Shown here: one piece after another, positions 41,149 to 49,592 of the stretch
Layout of the letters: each line of letters starts with the position of its first letter
Position numbering within the stretch: the stretch's first letter is position 1
Assembly: GCF_900114315.1 (NCBI RefSeq)
Contig: NZ_FOSQ01000001.1
Location: 970,202 to 1,034,201, forward strand
Direction: 5' to 3'
Origin: Falsiroseomonas stagni DSM 19981
GTDB lineage: Bacteria > Pseudomonadota > Alphaproteobacteria > Acetobacterales > Acetobacteraceae
Length of the DNA: 64,000 nucleotides
Notes under the pieces: model-generated
The model's database searches: none
What the model was told of the DNA's origin: nothing
Seen by the model: only the letters and a program-made list of their open reading frames with translations
Position numbers and translations under genes: made by a program

Positions 41149-42872
41149 CGTGCCGCGCGCCTCGCCTGCGTGGCGGCTTCGTCCACCACGCCATCGCGCA
41201 GCACGACGCCCCAGAGGGATTCTGCCTGCGCGGTGGTGTAGGTGCCGCGCATCACGTCGCGCGCCACCAGCGCGGGGTCGCGCGTGAAGGGATCGCCATG
41301 GCCACCGCCGCCGGGGGTCATGACCTCCACGCGGTCGCCGGCGCGAAGCCGCAGGCCCTGGTCCTTGGAGAGATGGGCGGGGATGGTGGTTTCGCCGTCG
41401 CGATGCAGGCGCACGACATTGCGCGCGCCATCGCCGCCGCCACGCACACCAGGCGGGCCGAAGCGGCCATGATCCATCACGAAGCTTGCCTTCGCCTCGC
41501 CGCGCAGCAGCTCCACCTCGTAATGCACGCCGAAGCCGCCGCGATGGCGGCCGGCGCCGCCGGATCCCTCATGGATCGCGAAGCGGCGGAAGAGGATGGG
41601 GTAGTATTGTTCCATCACCTCCACCGGCGCGGTCTTGCTGATGCCGATGGTGGAGCAGCCATTGGTCAGGCCATCGGCATCGGCGGTGCCGCCATAGCCG
41701 CCGCCGGTGATCTGGTACATCACATAGCCGGCGTTGCGCGCGGGATCGAAGCCGCCGAGCGCGAAATTGCCGGAGGTGCCGGCGGGCGCGGCCCAGATGT
41801 CGAGAACGGGGGCCAGCGCCAGGAACACCGCTTCCGCCACGCGCTGGGAGACCTCCGCCGCGCAGCCGGAGACGGGGCGGGGATAGCGGGCATCGAGGAA
41901 GGTGCCCTCCGGCCGTGCCACGCGGATGGGCTCGAAGGTGCCGGCGTTGATCGGCACATCGGGGAAGATGTGCTTCATCGCGAGATAGACGGCGGAACAG
42001 GTCGTGGCCCAGACGGAATTCATCGGGCCCTGGCAGGGTGGGGAGGAGTCCGACAGGTCGAAATGCAGTTCATCGCCCGCGCGCGTGACAGTGAGGGCGA
42101 TGCGCAGCGGTTCGTTGACCACGCCATCGGAATCGACGAAGGCCTCGGCCTTGTAGGTGCCTTCGGGGATGCGGCGGATCTCTGCGCGCATGCGATTCGC
42201 CGCGCGGTCGCTTATGCCGGCGATGGCGTCGCGCAGCGTCGCCAGGCCGTAGCGGGCCACCATCTCCCGCAGCCGCTGTTCGCCCACCAGCAGGGCGGCG
42301 GCCTGCGCCTTGATGTCGCCGATGCGCTGTTCGGCCACGCGGATGTTGGACTGGATGATGGACAGGATCTCCCGGTCCAGCACGCCGCGCTTGAAGAGCT
42401 TCACGGGGGGCAGGCGGAGGCCTTCCTGCTCGACCTCCGTGGCATGCGCCGAGAAGCCGCCGGGGACCATGCCGCCGATATCGGGCCAGTGGCCGGTGTT
42501 CTGCAGCCAGCAGAACAACTCCCCTTCCACGAAAAAGGGCAGGGCGAAGCGCACATCCATGAGGTGCGTGCCGCCGAGATAGGGGTCGTTGACGATGTAG
42601 ATGTCGCCGGGCTCCGGCGTGGCGACGGCACCTTCGCGGATCAGGCGCACGAGATGCGCGGCGGAATGGGCCATGGTGCCGACGAAGACGGGCAGGCCCA
42701 ATTCGCCCTGCGCGATCAGCGCGCCATCCGCCGCGGCGTAGATGCCATCCGACCGGTCATCGGCCTCCGCGATCACGGGGGAGAAGGCGCTCCGGGAGAA
42801 GGCGATGTCCATCTCGTTGCAGACCTGCTGGAGGCCCGCCTGGATGACGGCGAGGGTGAGGGCATCCATCAT
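41145..42872 (-). CDS. Hydantoinase B/oxoprolinase family protein
   Basis: A 575-residue B (catalytic) subunit of the HyuAB/oxoprolinase family. Conserved blocks are FSRSAFSPVIAEADDRSDGIY, GDIYIVNDPYLGGTHLMDVRF, DLSDSSPPCQGPMNSVW, and the C-terminal GGAGRHRGGFGVHYEVEL and TPGGGGHGDPFTRDP. With the A subunit it cleaves a cyclic amide (hydantoin, 5-oxoproline, lactam) at the cost of ATP. In this operon it is the best candidate for opening the reduced, oxo-bearing ring. ATGA overlap with HyuA upstream. Confidence 0.92.
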   Translation of the reverse strand: MMDALTLAVIQAGLQQVCNEMDIAFSRSAFSPVIAEADDRSDGIYAAADGALIAQGELGLPVFVGTMAHSAAHLVRLIREGAVATPEPGDIYIVNDPYLGGTHLMDVRFALPFFVEGELFCWLQNTGHWPDIGGMVPGGFSAHATEVEQEGLRLPPVKLFKRGVLDREILSIIQSNIRVAEQRIGDIKAQAAALLVGEQRLREMVARYGLATLRDAIAGISDRAANRMRAEIRRIPEGTYKAEAFVDSDGVVNEPLRIALTVTRAGDELHFDLSDSSPPCQGPMNSVWATTCSAVYLAMKHIFPDVPINAGTFEPIRVARPEGTFLDARYPRPVSGCAAEVSQRVAEAVFLALAPVLDIWAAPAGTSGNFALGGFDPARNAGYVMYQITGGGYGGTADADGLTNGCSTIGISKTAPVEVMEQYYPILFRRFAIHEGSGGAGRHRGGFGVHYEVELLRGEAKASFVMDHGRFGPPGVRGGGDGARNVVRLHRDGETTIPAHLSKDQGLRLRAGDRVEVMTPGGGGHGDPFTRDPALVARDVMRGTYTTAQAESLWGVVLRDGVVDEAATQARRAAR

Positions 42873-44905
42873 GGCGTCACTCGGAGATTGCCGATGGCAT
42901 CGACGATGGCGCGCGATCCCGGTTCCAGCACCGTCGTCGCATCCGCCTGCTGGATGATGGCGGGGCCGGTGAGCACGGCGCCTTCCGTCAGCTTCTCCCG
43001 CTGCCAGACGGCGGCGCGATGCCAGGCGCCATCGGCATAGAGATCGCGGTCGCCGATACGCGCGGCGTCGATCCCGCCCCGGCGCGCCTCGGGGTCCAGC
43101 AGCGCGGAAAGCGGAAAGGAAGGCCGGCGGCCGATGACGGTGGTCAGCAGGTTCACCAGCACGGCGCGGATCTCCGGCAACTCCACGCGGAAGCGGGCGA
43201 AGTAGGCGGCCTCGAAGGCTTTCTGGATGTTCTCAAGTGCCATGTCGGCATGGGGCAGCGCGACGCGGATGAGGTGCGTCTGGCCGCGGAACTGCATCTC
43301 CGCGCTGTGCAGCACGATGATGTCGTCCAGCGCGGGCGCATCGGCCTGGATCATCGCGATGCCGCGGTCGCGCTGCATGACCAGCGTCGCGGCGATCTCG
43401 TCTTCGGGGATCTCGAACAGGCCACGATTGATGGTGTTGACGAAATCCTGGCGGAGGTCGGCGACCAGGCAGCCCAGCGCATTGGTCAGGCCGGGGCGGG
43501 CGGGGACCAGGACCTCCGGAATCCCGATCTCCCGCGCCAGCGCCACCGCATGCAGCGGGCCGGCGCCGCCGAAGGCGAACAGGCAGAAATCGCGGGGGTC
43601 GTGGCCCTTGGAGAGGGAGACCAGGCGGATCGCGCCGGTCATGTGGACATTGCCGAGGCGGATCACCGCCTCCGCCGCCTGCTCTACCGTCATGCCGAGC
43701 GGGCGCGCGAGGTTGCGCGCAAAGACTTCCCTGATGCTGTCGAGGGAAACCGCATCCTTCACCGCCAGCAGCCGCGCGGGGTCGAGCCGGCCGAGGATGA
43801 TGTTCGCATCCGTGATCGTCGGCCGCGTGCCGCCGCGTCCGTAGCAGATCGGCCCTGGCGTGCTGCCCGCGCTTTCCGGCCCCACGCGCAGCATCCCCGC
43901 GCGGTCCAGGCCGGCGATGGAGCCGCCACCGGCGCCGACGGTGCGCACATCGACCATCGGCAGGTGGATCGGCAACCCATAGGCGATGGAGAGTTCGGCG
44001 GAGACTTCTGGCACGCCGCCCGCGATCAGCGCCACATCGGTGGAGGTGCCGCCCATGTCGTAGGTGATGGCGTTGCGCAGCCCGCTCTGCGCCAGCGTCG
44101 CGGCCGCGGCCATCACGCCGGAAGCGGGGCCGGACATCACGGTCTTGGCGGCGTCGCGCGACACCAGGCGGGCGGAGACGGTGCCGCCATTGCCGTTCAT
44201 CACCAGCAGGTCGCGCTTGTGGCCGCGTGCCGCCAGTTGCTCCTGCAACCGCGTGATGTAGCGGTCCAGCACGGGCTGCACGGCGGCGTTCACCGAAGCC
44301 GTCGTGCCGCGTTCGTATTCCCGGAACTCCGAGAGCAGTTCATGGCCGAGCGTGACATGTCCGTTCGGCCAGATCCCGCGCGCGATCTCCCCCGCGCGGC
44401 GCTCATGCGCGGGGTTCGCATAGGCGTGGAGGAAATGGATGACGAGGGATTCGCAGCCCGCTGCCGCCAGCGCGCGCACCTCGCGCGCCACCGCATCCTC
44501 GTCGAGTGGCGTGACGACGGCGCCGCGCGCATCCATGCGTTCCGCCACTTCGCGGCGGAGTTCGCGCGGCACCAGCGGCTCGAACCCGCCTTTCAGCCCA
44601 TAGGGGTTGGGCCGTGTGCGGCGGCCGAGTTCCAGAACGTCCCGGAACCCCAGCGTCGTCACCAGGCCGACCTTGGCGAGTTTCCGCTCCAGCACGGCAT
44701 TCGTCGTGGCCGTGGTGCCGTGGATGATGAGGTCGAGGGTCGCGGGGGTGGCGCCCGCGGCCTCGATCGCGGCGAGCACGCCATCGGCCTGGTTGGCGAT
44801 GGTGGTGGGGACTTTCGCCAGGTGGATGCGGCCATCTGCGCCGCGCAGCAGCAAATCGGTGAAGGTCCCGCCTACATCGATGCCCGCGATCACACCGTCA
44901 GCCAT
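42869..44905 (-). CDS. Hydantoinase A/oxoprolinase family protein
   Basis: A 678-residue A (ATP-binding) subunit. ASKHA-type ATP motifs are DVGGTFTDLLL (residues 10-20), IHGTTATTNAVLERK, DMGGTSTDVALI, and the SAGSTPGPICYGRGGTRPTITDAN and FCLFAFGGAGPLHAVALA blocks. It phosphorylates the ring amide so that the B subunit can hydrolyse it. The length is at the usual value for separate HyuA. Its 5' end overlaps the LivF stop by 16 nt, joining the import genes to the catabolic genes in one transcript. Confidence 0.92.
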   Translation of the reverse strand: MADGVIAGIDVGGTFTDLLLRGADGRIHLAKVPTTIANQADGVLAAIEAAGATPATLDLIIHGTTATTNAVLERKLAKVGLVTTLGFRDVLELGRRTRPNPYGLKGGFEPLVPRELRREVAERMDARGAVVTPLDEDAVAREVRALAAAGCESLVIHFLHAYANPAHERRAGEIARGIWPNGHVTLGHELLSEFREYERGTTASVNAAVQPVLDRYITRLQEQLAARGHKRDLLVMNGNGGTVSARLVSRDAAKTVMSGPASGVMAAAATLAQSGLRNAITYDMGGTSTDVALIAGGVPEVSAELSIAYGLPIHLPMVDVRTVGAGGGSIAGLDRAGMLRVGPESAGSTPGPICYGRGGTRPTITDANIILGRLDPARLLAVKDAVSLDSIREVFARNLARPLGMTVEQAAEAVIRLGNVHMTGAIRLVSLSKGHDPRDFCLFAFGGAGPLHAVALAREIGIPEVLVPARPGLTNALGCLVADLRQDFVNTINRGLFEIPEDEIAATLVMQRDRGIAMIQADAPALDDIIVLHSAEMQFRGQTHLIRVALPHADMALENIQKAFEAAYFARFRVELPEIRAVLVNLLTTVIGRRPSFPLSALLDPEARRGGIDAARIGDRDLYADGAWHRAAVWQREKLTEGAVLTGPAIIQQADATTVLEPGSRAIVDAIGNLRVTP

Positions 44906-45603
44906 GTCGCCCGCACCTGCTCGTCATTCTCCAGCGCTTCCATCGTGCCGTTCCAGCGGATCTCGCCACGCTCGATGACGATCGCGCGGTCCGCGACGGC
45001 GGCGGCGAAATCGAGGCTCTGTTCGGAAAGCAGCACGGCGATGCCTTCCTCCTTCATCCGCAGCACGGCTTCCGCCATCTGCTCGACGATGACGGGGGCC
45101 AGGCCCTCCGACGGTTCGTCCAGCAGCACGGCGTCGGGGTTGCCCATCAGCGTGCGGGCGATGGTCAGCATCTGCTGCTCCCCGCCCGACATGGCGCTGG
45201 CGCGGCGGCCGCGCATCTCCGCCAGGTTAGGGAAGAAGGACCAGAGGCGTTCCGGCGTCCAGGGCGCGCGGCCGCCGCGCGCGGGGCGGCGACCGACCTC
45301 CAGATTCTCCGCCACCGTCAGGTCGGTGAAGATGCGGCGATCCTCCGGCACATAGCCGAGGCCCGCGCGGGCGATGCGGTAGGGCGCCCAGCCCGTGATG
45401 TCGGCGCCGGCGAAGCGGATGCGGCCCGCGCGGGGCGGCAGCATGCCCATGATGGCCTTCATCGTGGTCGATTTGCCGGCGCCGTTGCGGCCCATCAGGG
45501 CCGCGACCTCGCCCCGGCGCAGCGTGAGATCGACGCCGAACAGGATCTCCGCGGGGCCATAGCCGGCCTTGAGGCCGGTGACGTCGAGGACCAGGTCATC
45601 CAT
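44890..45603 (-). CDS. ABC transporter ATP-binding protein, LivF-type
   Basis: A 237-residue ATPase of a branched-chain-amino-acid-type importer. Walker A GRNGAGKST is at residues 38-46, the signature MSGGEQQML, Walker B DAVLLDEPSEGL and the switch His-region SEQSLDFAAAVADRA. LivF features are GYGPAEILFGVDLTL and RPARGGRAPW. With LivG it powers uptake of the substrate caught by the LivJ-type protein. Overlaps LivG by 8 nt. The substrate is probably the heterocycle degraded by downstream genes, not a branched-chain amino acid. Confidence 0.92.
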   Translation of the reverse strand: MDDLVLDVTGLKAGYGPAEILFGVDLTLRRGEVAALMGRNGAGKSTTMKAIMGMLPPRAGRIRFAGADITGWAPYRIARAGLGYVPEDRRIFTDLTVAENLEVGRRPARGGRAPWTPERLWSFFPNLAEMRGRRASAMSGGEQQMLTIARTLMGNPDAVLLDEPSEGLAPVIVEQMAEAVLRMKEEGIAVLLSEQSLDFAAAVADRAIVIERGEIRWNGTMEALENDEQVRATWLTV

Positions 45604-46378
45604 GCGCGGCGCGCCTCGCCCGCAGCGCGGCCTTGTGGCCCGAGGTGCCGAGGTAGACGCGCTGGACCTCCGGGTTCGCGCGCACCTGCTCGGGCGTGCC
45701 TTCGGCGATCACCTCGCCCCGCACCAGCACCAGGATGCGGTCGGCATGGGCGAAGACGGCGTCCATGTCGTGTTCCGTGAACAGCACGCCGATGCCGCTG
45801 CCCCGCGCGATGTCGGCGGTGAGTTTCATCAGCGCGGCGCGTTCGCGGGGCGCCATGCCGGCCGTCGGTTCATCCATCAGCAGCAGCCGCGGCGCGGCGG
45901 CCAGCGCGATGGCGAGTTCGACGCGCTTCACATCGCCATAGGCGAGTTCGCCGATGGGGCGATCCGCTTCGCCATCCATCCCGACGCGGGCCAGCAGCGC
46001 GAGCGCTTCCGCGCGATACAGCGCCGCGGCATCGGCCACCACATCGCGCGTGCGCCCGTGATGCGCGATCAGCGCCATCTGCACGTTGCCGGCGACGGAC
46101 ATGGAGAGAAAGGTCTGGGCGACCTGGAAGGTGCGGCCGACGCCCATCCGGCAGATCTGGCGGGGCGGCTGGCCGGTGATGTCCTGGCCCGCGAGGACCA
46201 CGCGGCCGGTATCGGGGCGCAGCTGGCCGCCCACCATGTTGAAGGTGGTGGATTTGCCGGCGCCGTTCGGGCCGATGATGGCCAGCATCTCCCCCGCCGC
46301 CAGCGCGAAGGTGACGTCATTCGCGGCGACGACGCCACCGAACTTCTTGTTCAGCCGCTCCACCGAAAGCAGCGTCAT
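45596..46378 (-). CDS. ABC transporter ATP-binding protein, LivG-type
   Basis: A 260-residue ATPase. Walker A GPNGAGKST is at residues 36-44, then GRTFQVAQTFLSMSVAGNVQMA, the Q-loop region, a signature variant LAYGDVKRVELAIAL and Walker B LLLMDEPTAGM. The start at 46378 overlaps the LivHM stop by ATGA; the frame is open far upstream, but that part lies inside the permease gene. It forms a heterodimer with LivF. The signature sequence LAYGDVKR departs from the usual LSYGQQR, as it does in several such importers. Confidence 0.92.
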   Translation of the reverse strand: MTLLSVERLNKKFGGVVAANDVTFALAAGEMLAIIGPNGAGKSTTFNMVGGQLRPDTGRVVLAGQDITGQPPRQICRMGVGRTFQVAQTFLSMSVAGNVQMALIAHHGRTRDVVADAAALYRAEALALLARVGMDGEADRPIGELAYGDVKRVELAIALAAAPRLLLMDEPTAGMAPRERAALMKLTADIARGSGIGVLFTEHDMDAVFAHADRILVLVRGEVIAEGTPEQVRANPEVQRVYLGTSGHKAALRARRAAHG

Positions 46379-48228
46379 GCCCGCCCCCTGAGCGCCGCGA
46401 AGGCGCCGCCCAGCCCGCGCGGGAAGATCAGCACCAGCGCGATGATGGATGCGCCCAGCAGAAACCGCCAGAAATCCGTCAGCGGCATGAAGATGTCCTT
46501 GATGGTGTGGAAGGCCGCGGCCCCCGCGACCGCCCCCATCACCGTCTGGATGCCACCCAGCAGGATCATCGCCAGGAAATCGACGGAAAGCGGGATGGCC
46601 AGCAGCGTCGGGTCGATGGAGCCCTTGGAGAAGGCGTAGAGCCCGCCCGCGAGACCGGCCGCGCCGCCGGCGAGCGTGAAGGCCAGCCAGCGATGGGTGC
46701 GGACATCGATGCCGATCGCATCCGCGCGCTGTTCCGAATCCCGCGCCGCGCGCAGCGTCGCGCCGAAGGGCGCATAGACCACGCGGCGGAGCGCGATGAT
46801 GGCCAGGATGGCGCAGATGGCGACGACGTAGTGATAGACGTGGCGCGAGGATGCCCAGGCGCTGGGCCAGACGCCGACCACGCCATTGTCGCCGCCCGTC
46901 ACCTCGACCCATTGGAAGCAGACGGCATAGGCGATCTGCGCGAAGGCCAGCGTCAGCATCGCCAGATAGATGCCGGAGAGCCTGACGACGAAGAAGCCGA
47001 ACAGCGCGGCGAAGGCGGCGCCCGCGATGGGGGCTGCGACCAGCGCCGGTTCCATGGGCAGCCCGCCCTTCGTCACCAGCAGCCCCGCGGCATAGGCGCC
47101 GAGGCCGAAATAGGCGGCATGGCCGAAGCTGACGATGCCGCCATTGCCGACGAGAAAATTCAGCGAGAAGGCGGCGAGGGCGAAGATCAGCACCTCCGTC
47201 GCCACCTTCACCATGTAGGTGTCGCCGAAGACGGGCACGGCCAGCATGGCGGCGATGGCGAGGCCCGCGATGATGCGTTCCGGCACGCCGAAGGCGCGAA
47301 TTGACAGAATACCCTCCGGCAGCGCGGCGCGCCCGGCGGCGGCTTCCGGCCGGCCGAGCAGCCCCCAGGGCTTCACCACCAGCACCACCGCCATCAGCAG
47401 GAAGACCAGCACCAGCGTGATCTTCGGAAACACCAGCACGCCGAACGCCTGGAGCTGTCCGATCAGCACGGCGGCGAGGAAGGCACCGGGCACGCTGCCC
47501 ATGCCGCCGATCACCGTCACCACGAAGGCCTCCGTGATGATGGAGAGGTCCATCTGCGATGACGCGGAGACGCGCGGAATCTGCAGGGCGCCGCCGAGGC
47601 CCGCGAGCGCGGCGCCGAGGAACAGCGTGCCGGTGAAGAGCATCGCCTGGTTCACGCCGAGCGCGCCGACCATCTCCCGGTCCCGCGTCGCGGCGCGGAT
47701 CAGGATGCCGAAGCGCGTGCGGTGCATCAGCAGCCAGAGCAGGCCGAGCACGGCGGGGCCGATGACGATCAGGAACAGCTCATAGGCCGGGAAGCGCTGG
47801 CCCAGGATCTCCACGCCATGGCGCAGGCCGGGTGCGCGCGGGCCGGGGATATCGACGGGGCCCCAGATTTTCAGCACGGCATCCTGCACCATCAGCACCA
47901 CGCCGAAGGTGGCCAATAGCTGAAACAGCTCCGGCACCTTGTAGAGGCGGCGCAGCAGCAGGAGTTCCATCAGCACGCCGAGCACGCCTACCGCGATGGC
48001 GGAGATCAGCACGCCCACGAAGAACAGCGTGGGCGAGCGGTCGATCTCCAGCAGCCAGGGCACCACCGTGACGGCGATATAGGCGCCCAGCATGTAGAAG
48101 CTGCCATGCGCGAAATTGACGATGCGCGTGACGCCGAAGACGAGGGTGAGGCCCGAGGCGATGATGAACAGCGCGGAGGCGCTGGCCAGTCCCGAGAGGG
48201 ACTGGACCACGATGAACCCGATATCCAT
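46375..48228 (-). CDS. ABC transporter permease, LivH-LivM fusion
   Basis: A 617-residue protein that holds both permeases of a branched-chain-type importer. Residues 1-290 are LivH-like (SGLTLVFGVTRIVNFAHGSFYMLGAY; MGSVPGAFLAAVLIGQ) and residues about 310-617 LivM-like (FSLNFLVGNGGIVSFGHAAYFGLGAYAA; RGLGGAFAALRG). About 17 helices in all. Usually two genes, so a single polypeptide is a fusion, and it gives a fixed one-to-one ratio. There is no frame break between the halves. The gene starts 5 bp after the LivJ-type stop. Confidence 0.93.
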   Translation of the reverse strand: MDIGFIVVQSLSGLASASALFIIASGLTLVFGVTRIVNFAHGSFYMLGAYIAVTVVPWLLEIDRSPTLFFVGVLISAIAVGVLGVLMELLLLRRLYKVPELFQLLATFGVVLMVQDAVLKIWGPVDIPGPRAPGLRHGVEILGQRFPAYELFLIVIGPAVLGLLWLLMHRTRFGILIRAATRDREMVGALGVNQAMLFTGTLFLGAALAGLGGALQIPRVSASSQMDLSIITEAFVVTVIGGMGSVPGAFLAAVLIGQLQAFGVLVFPKITLVLVFLLMAVVLVVKPWGLLGRPEAAAGRAALPEGILSIRAFGVPERIIAGLAIAAMLAVPVFGDTYMVKVATEVLIFALAAFSLNFLVGNGGIVSFGHAAYFGLGAYAAGLLVTKGGLPMEPALVAAPIAGAAFAALFGFFVVRLSGIYLAMLTLAFAQIAYAVCFQWVEVTGGDNGVVGVWPSAWASSRHVYHYVVAICAILAIIALRRVVYAPFGATLRAARDSEQRADAIGIDVRTHRWLAFTLAGGAAGLAGGLYAFSKGSIDPTLLAIPLSVDFLAMILLGGIQTVMGAVAGAAAFHTIKDIFMPLTDFWRFLLGASIIALVLIFPRGLGGAFAALRGRA

Positions 48229-48233
48229 CGATA

Positions 48234-49463
48234 TCAGCTGCGGCGCGCGGCGCGCACCTCGGCTTCCGGGAACATGAAGTCGGCGCCGTCGGCGTAGCGC
48301 ACATTGCGCATGGCGCCATTGCGGCCGCGCAGCACCGTCTCTCCCACCCAGGTGCCCATGGTGCCCTGCTGGTCGATGCCGCGCATGGTGACGTTGCCGA
48401 CGACGGTATCGGTGCGCAGGTCCTTGAAGGCATCCACCAGCACTTCGCTGTCGATGGAATTCGCCTTGTTCAGCAGATTCGCCACCACCTGCGCGGTGAC
48501 ATAGCCCAGCAGCGACCCCTTGCGCGGCGTGTCGTTGAAGCGGGCGCGGTAGGCGTCGATGAAGGCCTTGTGCGGCCCATCCGTGATCTGTTCCCAGGGA
48601 TAGCCGGTGACGATCCAGCCCTCCGGCGTCTCATCCCCCAGCGGGATCATGTATTCGGGCTCGCCCGTCAGCAGGGACAGCACGAAGCGGCGTTCGAACA
48701 GGCCGCGGGTGTTGCCTTCGCGGACGAAGGCGGTCAGGTCCGGTCCGAACAGCACGTTGAAGATGCCATCGGGGCGCGCCTGGGCCAGCGCGCCGACGGT
48801 GGCGCCGGCATCGACGCGGCCCAGCGCCGGGTATTGCTCCGCCACGATCTCCGCGCCCGGGATGCTGGCGGTGATCAGGCGCTTGAAATTGGCGGCGGCG
48901 GACTGGCCGTATTCGTAGTTGGGCGCGACGATCGCCCAGCGCCGCGTGGTGCGGCCGCGCGCCGCTTCGGTCAGCATCCGCGTCTGCATGTAGGTGCTGG
49001 GGCGCAGGCGGAAGGTGTAGCGGTTGCCCTGCGCCATGGTCAGCGCATCGGTCAGCGGTTCCGTTGCCAGGAACAGCCGCCGGCGCTGGTTCGCCAAATC
49101 CGCGACGGCGAGGCCGACATTGGAGAGGAAGGTGCCGGCCAGGAAGGCGCAGCCTTCGCGCGTCAGCAGATCCTCCGCCACGCGCACGGCGTCACCGGGT
49201 GTCGATCCATCGTCGCGGAAGACGAATTCGAGGGGCCGGCCCCCCATGACGCCGCCGGCGCGGTTGATGCCATCCACCGCCAGCTGGATGGCGTTGCGGT
49301 AGGGGACGGAGAAGGCGGCCATGCGGGAGTAGGAGTTGAGTTCCCCCACCTTCACCGGCGCGCCCTGCGCCTGCGCACCGCGCGCGCGGATCAGCGCGGC
49401 GGATGCGATGCCGGTGCCTGCCGTCGCCAACGCCGCGCGGCGGGTGAAGGAAATGCCAGCCAT
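48234..49463 (-). CDS. ABC transporter substrate-binding protein, LivJ-type
   Basis: A 409-residue periplasmic-binding protein with a Tat-like signal (FTRRAALATAG, twin Arg at 8-9). The receptor fold is shown by VKVGELNSYSRMAAFSVPYRNAIQLAVDGIN, GGVMGGRPLEFVFRDDGSTP and AGTFLSNVGLAVADLA. The mature protein should bind the substrate of the operon; family members bind amino acids, amides, urea or aromatic acids. It is the first gene of the operon and the only one with a gap upstream (129 bp), so the promoter must lie there. Confidence 0.92.
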   Translation of the reverse strand: MAGISFTRRAALATAGTGIASAALIRARGAQAQGAPVKVGELNSYSRMAAFSVPYRNAIQLAVDGINRAGGVMGGRPLEFVFRDDGSTPGDAVRVAEDLLTREGCAFLAGTFLSNVGLAVADLANQRRRLFLATEPLTDALTMAQGNRYTFRLRPSTYMQTRMLTEAARGRTTRRWAIVAPNYEYGQSAAANFKRLITASIPGAEIVAEQYPALGRVDAGATVGALAQARPDGIFNVLFGPDLTAFVREGNTRGLFERRFVLSLLTGEPEYMIPLGDETPEGWIVTGYPWEQITDGPHKAFIDAYRARFNDTPRKGSLLGYVTAQVVANLLNKANSIDSEVLVDAFKDLRTDTVVGNVTMRGIDQQGTMGTWVGETVLRGRNGAMRNVRYADGADFMFPEAEVRAARRS

Positions 49464-49592
49464 GCCAAGCCCCCATCGGTTCGTTCGAGGGCGAGCATCG
49501 CGCGCAAGCGGGGCGGTCGTCCAGACGGCGTTTCGGGTTGCGGCCGGCCTGAGCGGGCGCGCCGCCCGGCGCTGCCCCCGGCGGGGCCAGGA
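49464..49592 (-). promoter_or_regulatory. Upstream region of the heterocycle operon
   Basis: The only non-overlapping space before the eleven-gene operon. It contains a GGGGGC ribosome site close to the LivJ ATG and GC hairpins (GCCCC-GCC-GGGGC) after fkbM. No operator palindrome could be assigned, and no regulator gene stands beside it. Confidence 0.35.

Noticed and set aside
49541-49590. A fourth copy of the GC-rich double-hairpin repeat
   Set aside because: Only the short AGCGCCGGGCG piece is shared; the TGCCCTCA and TTGGCT blocks are missing.
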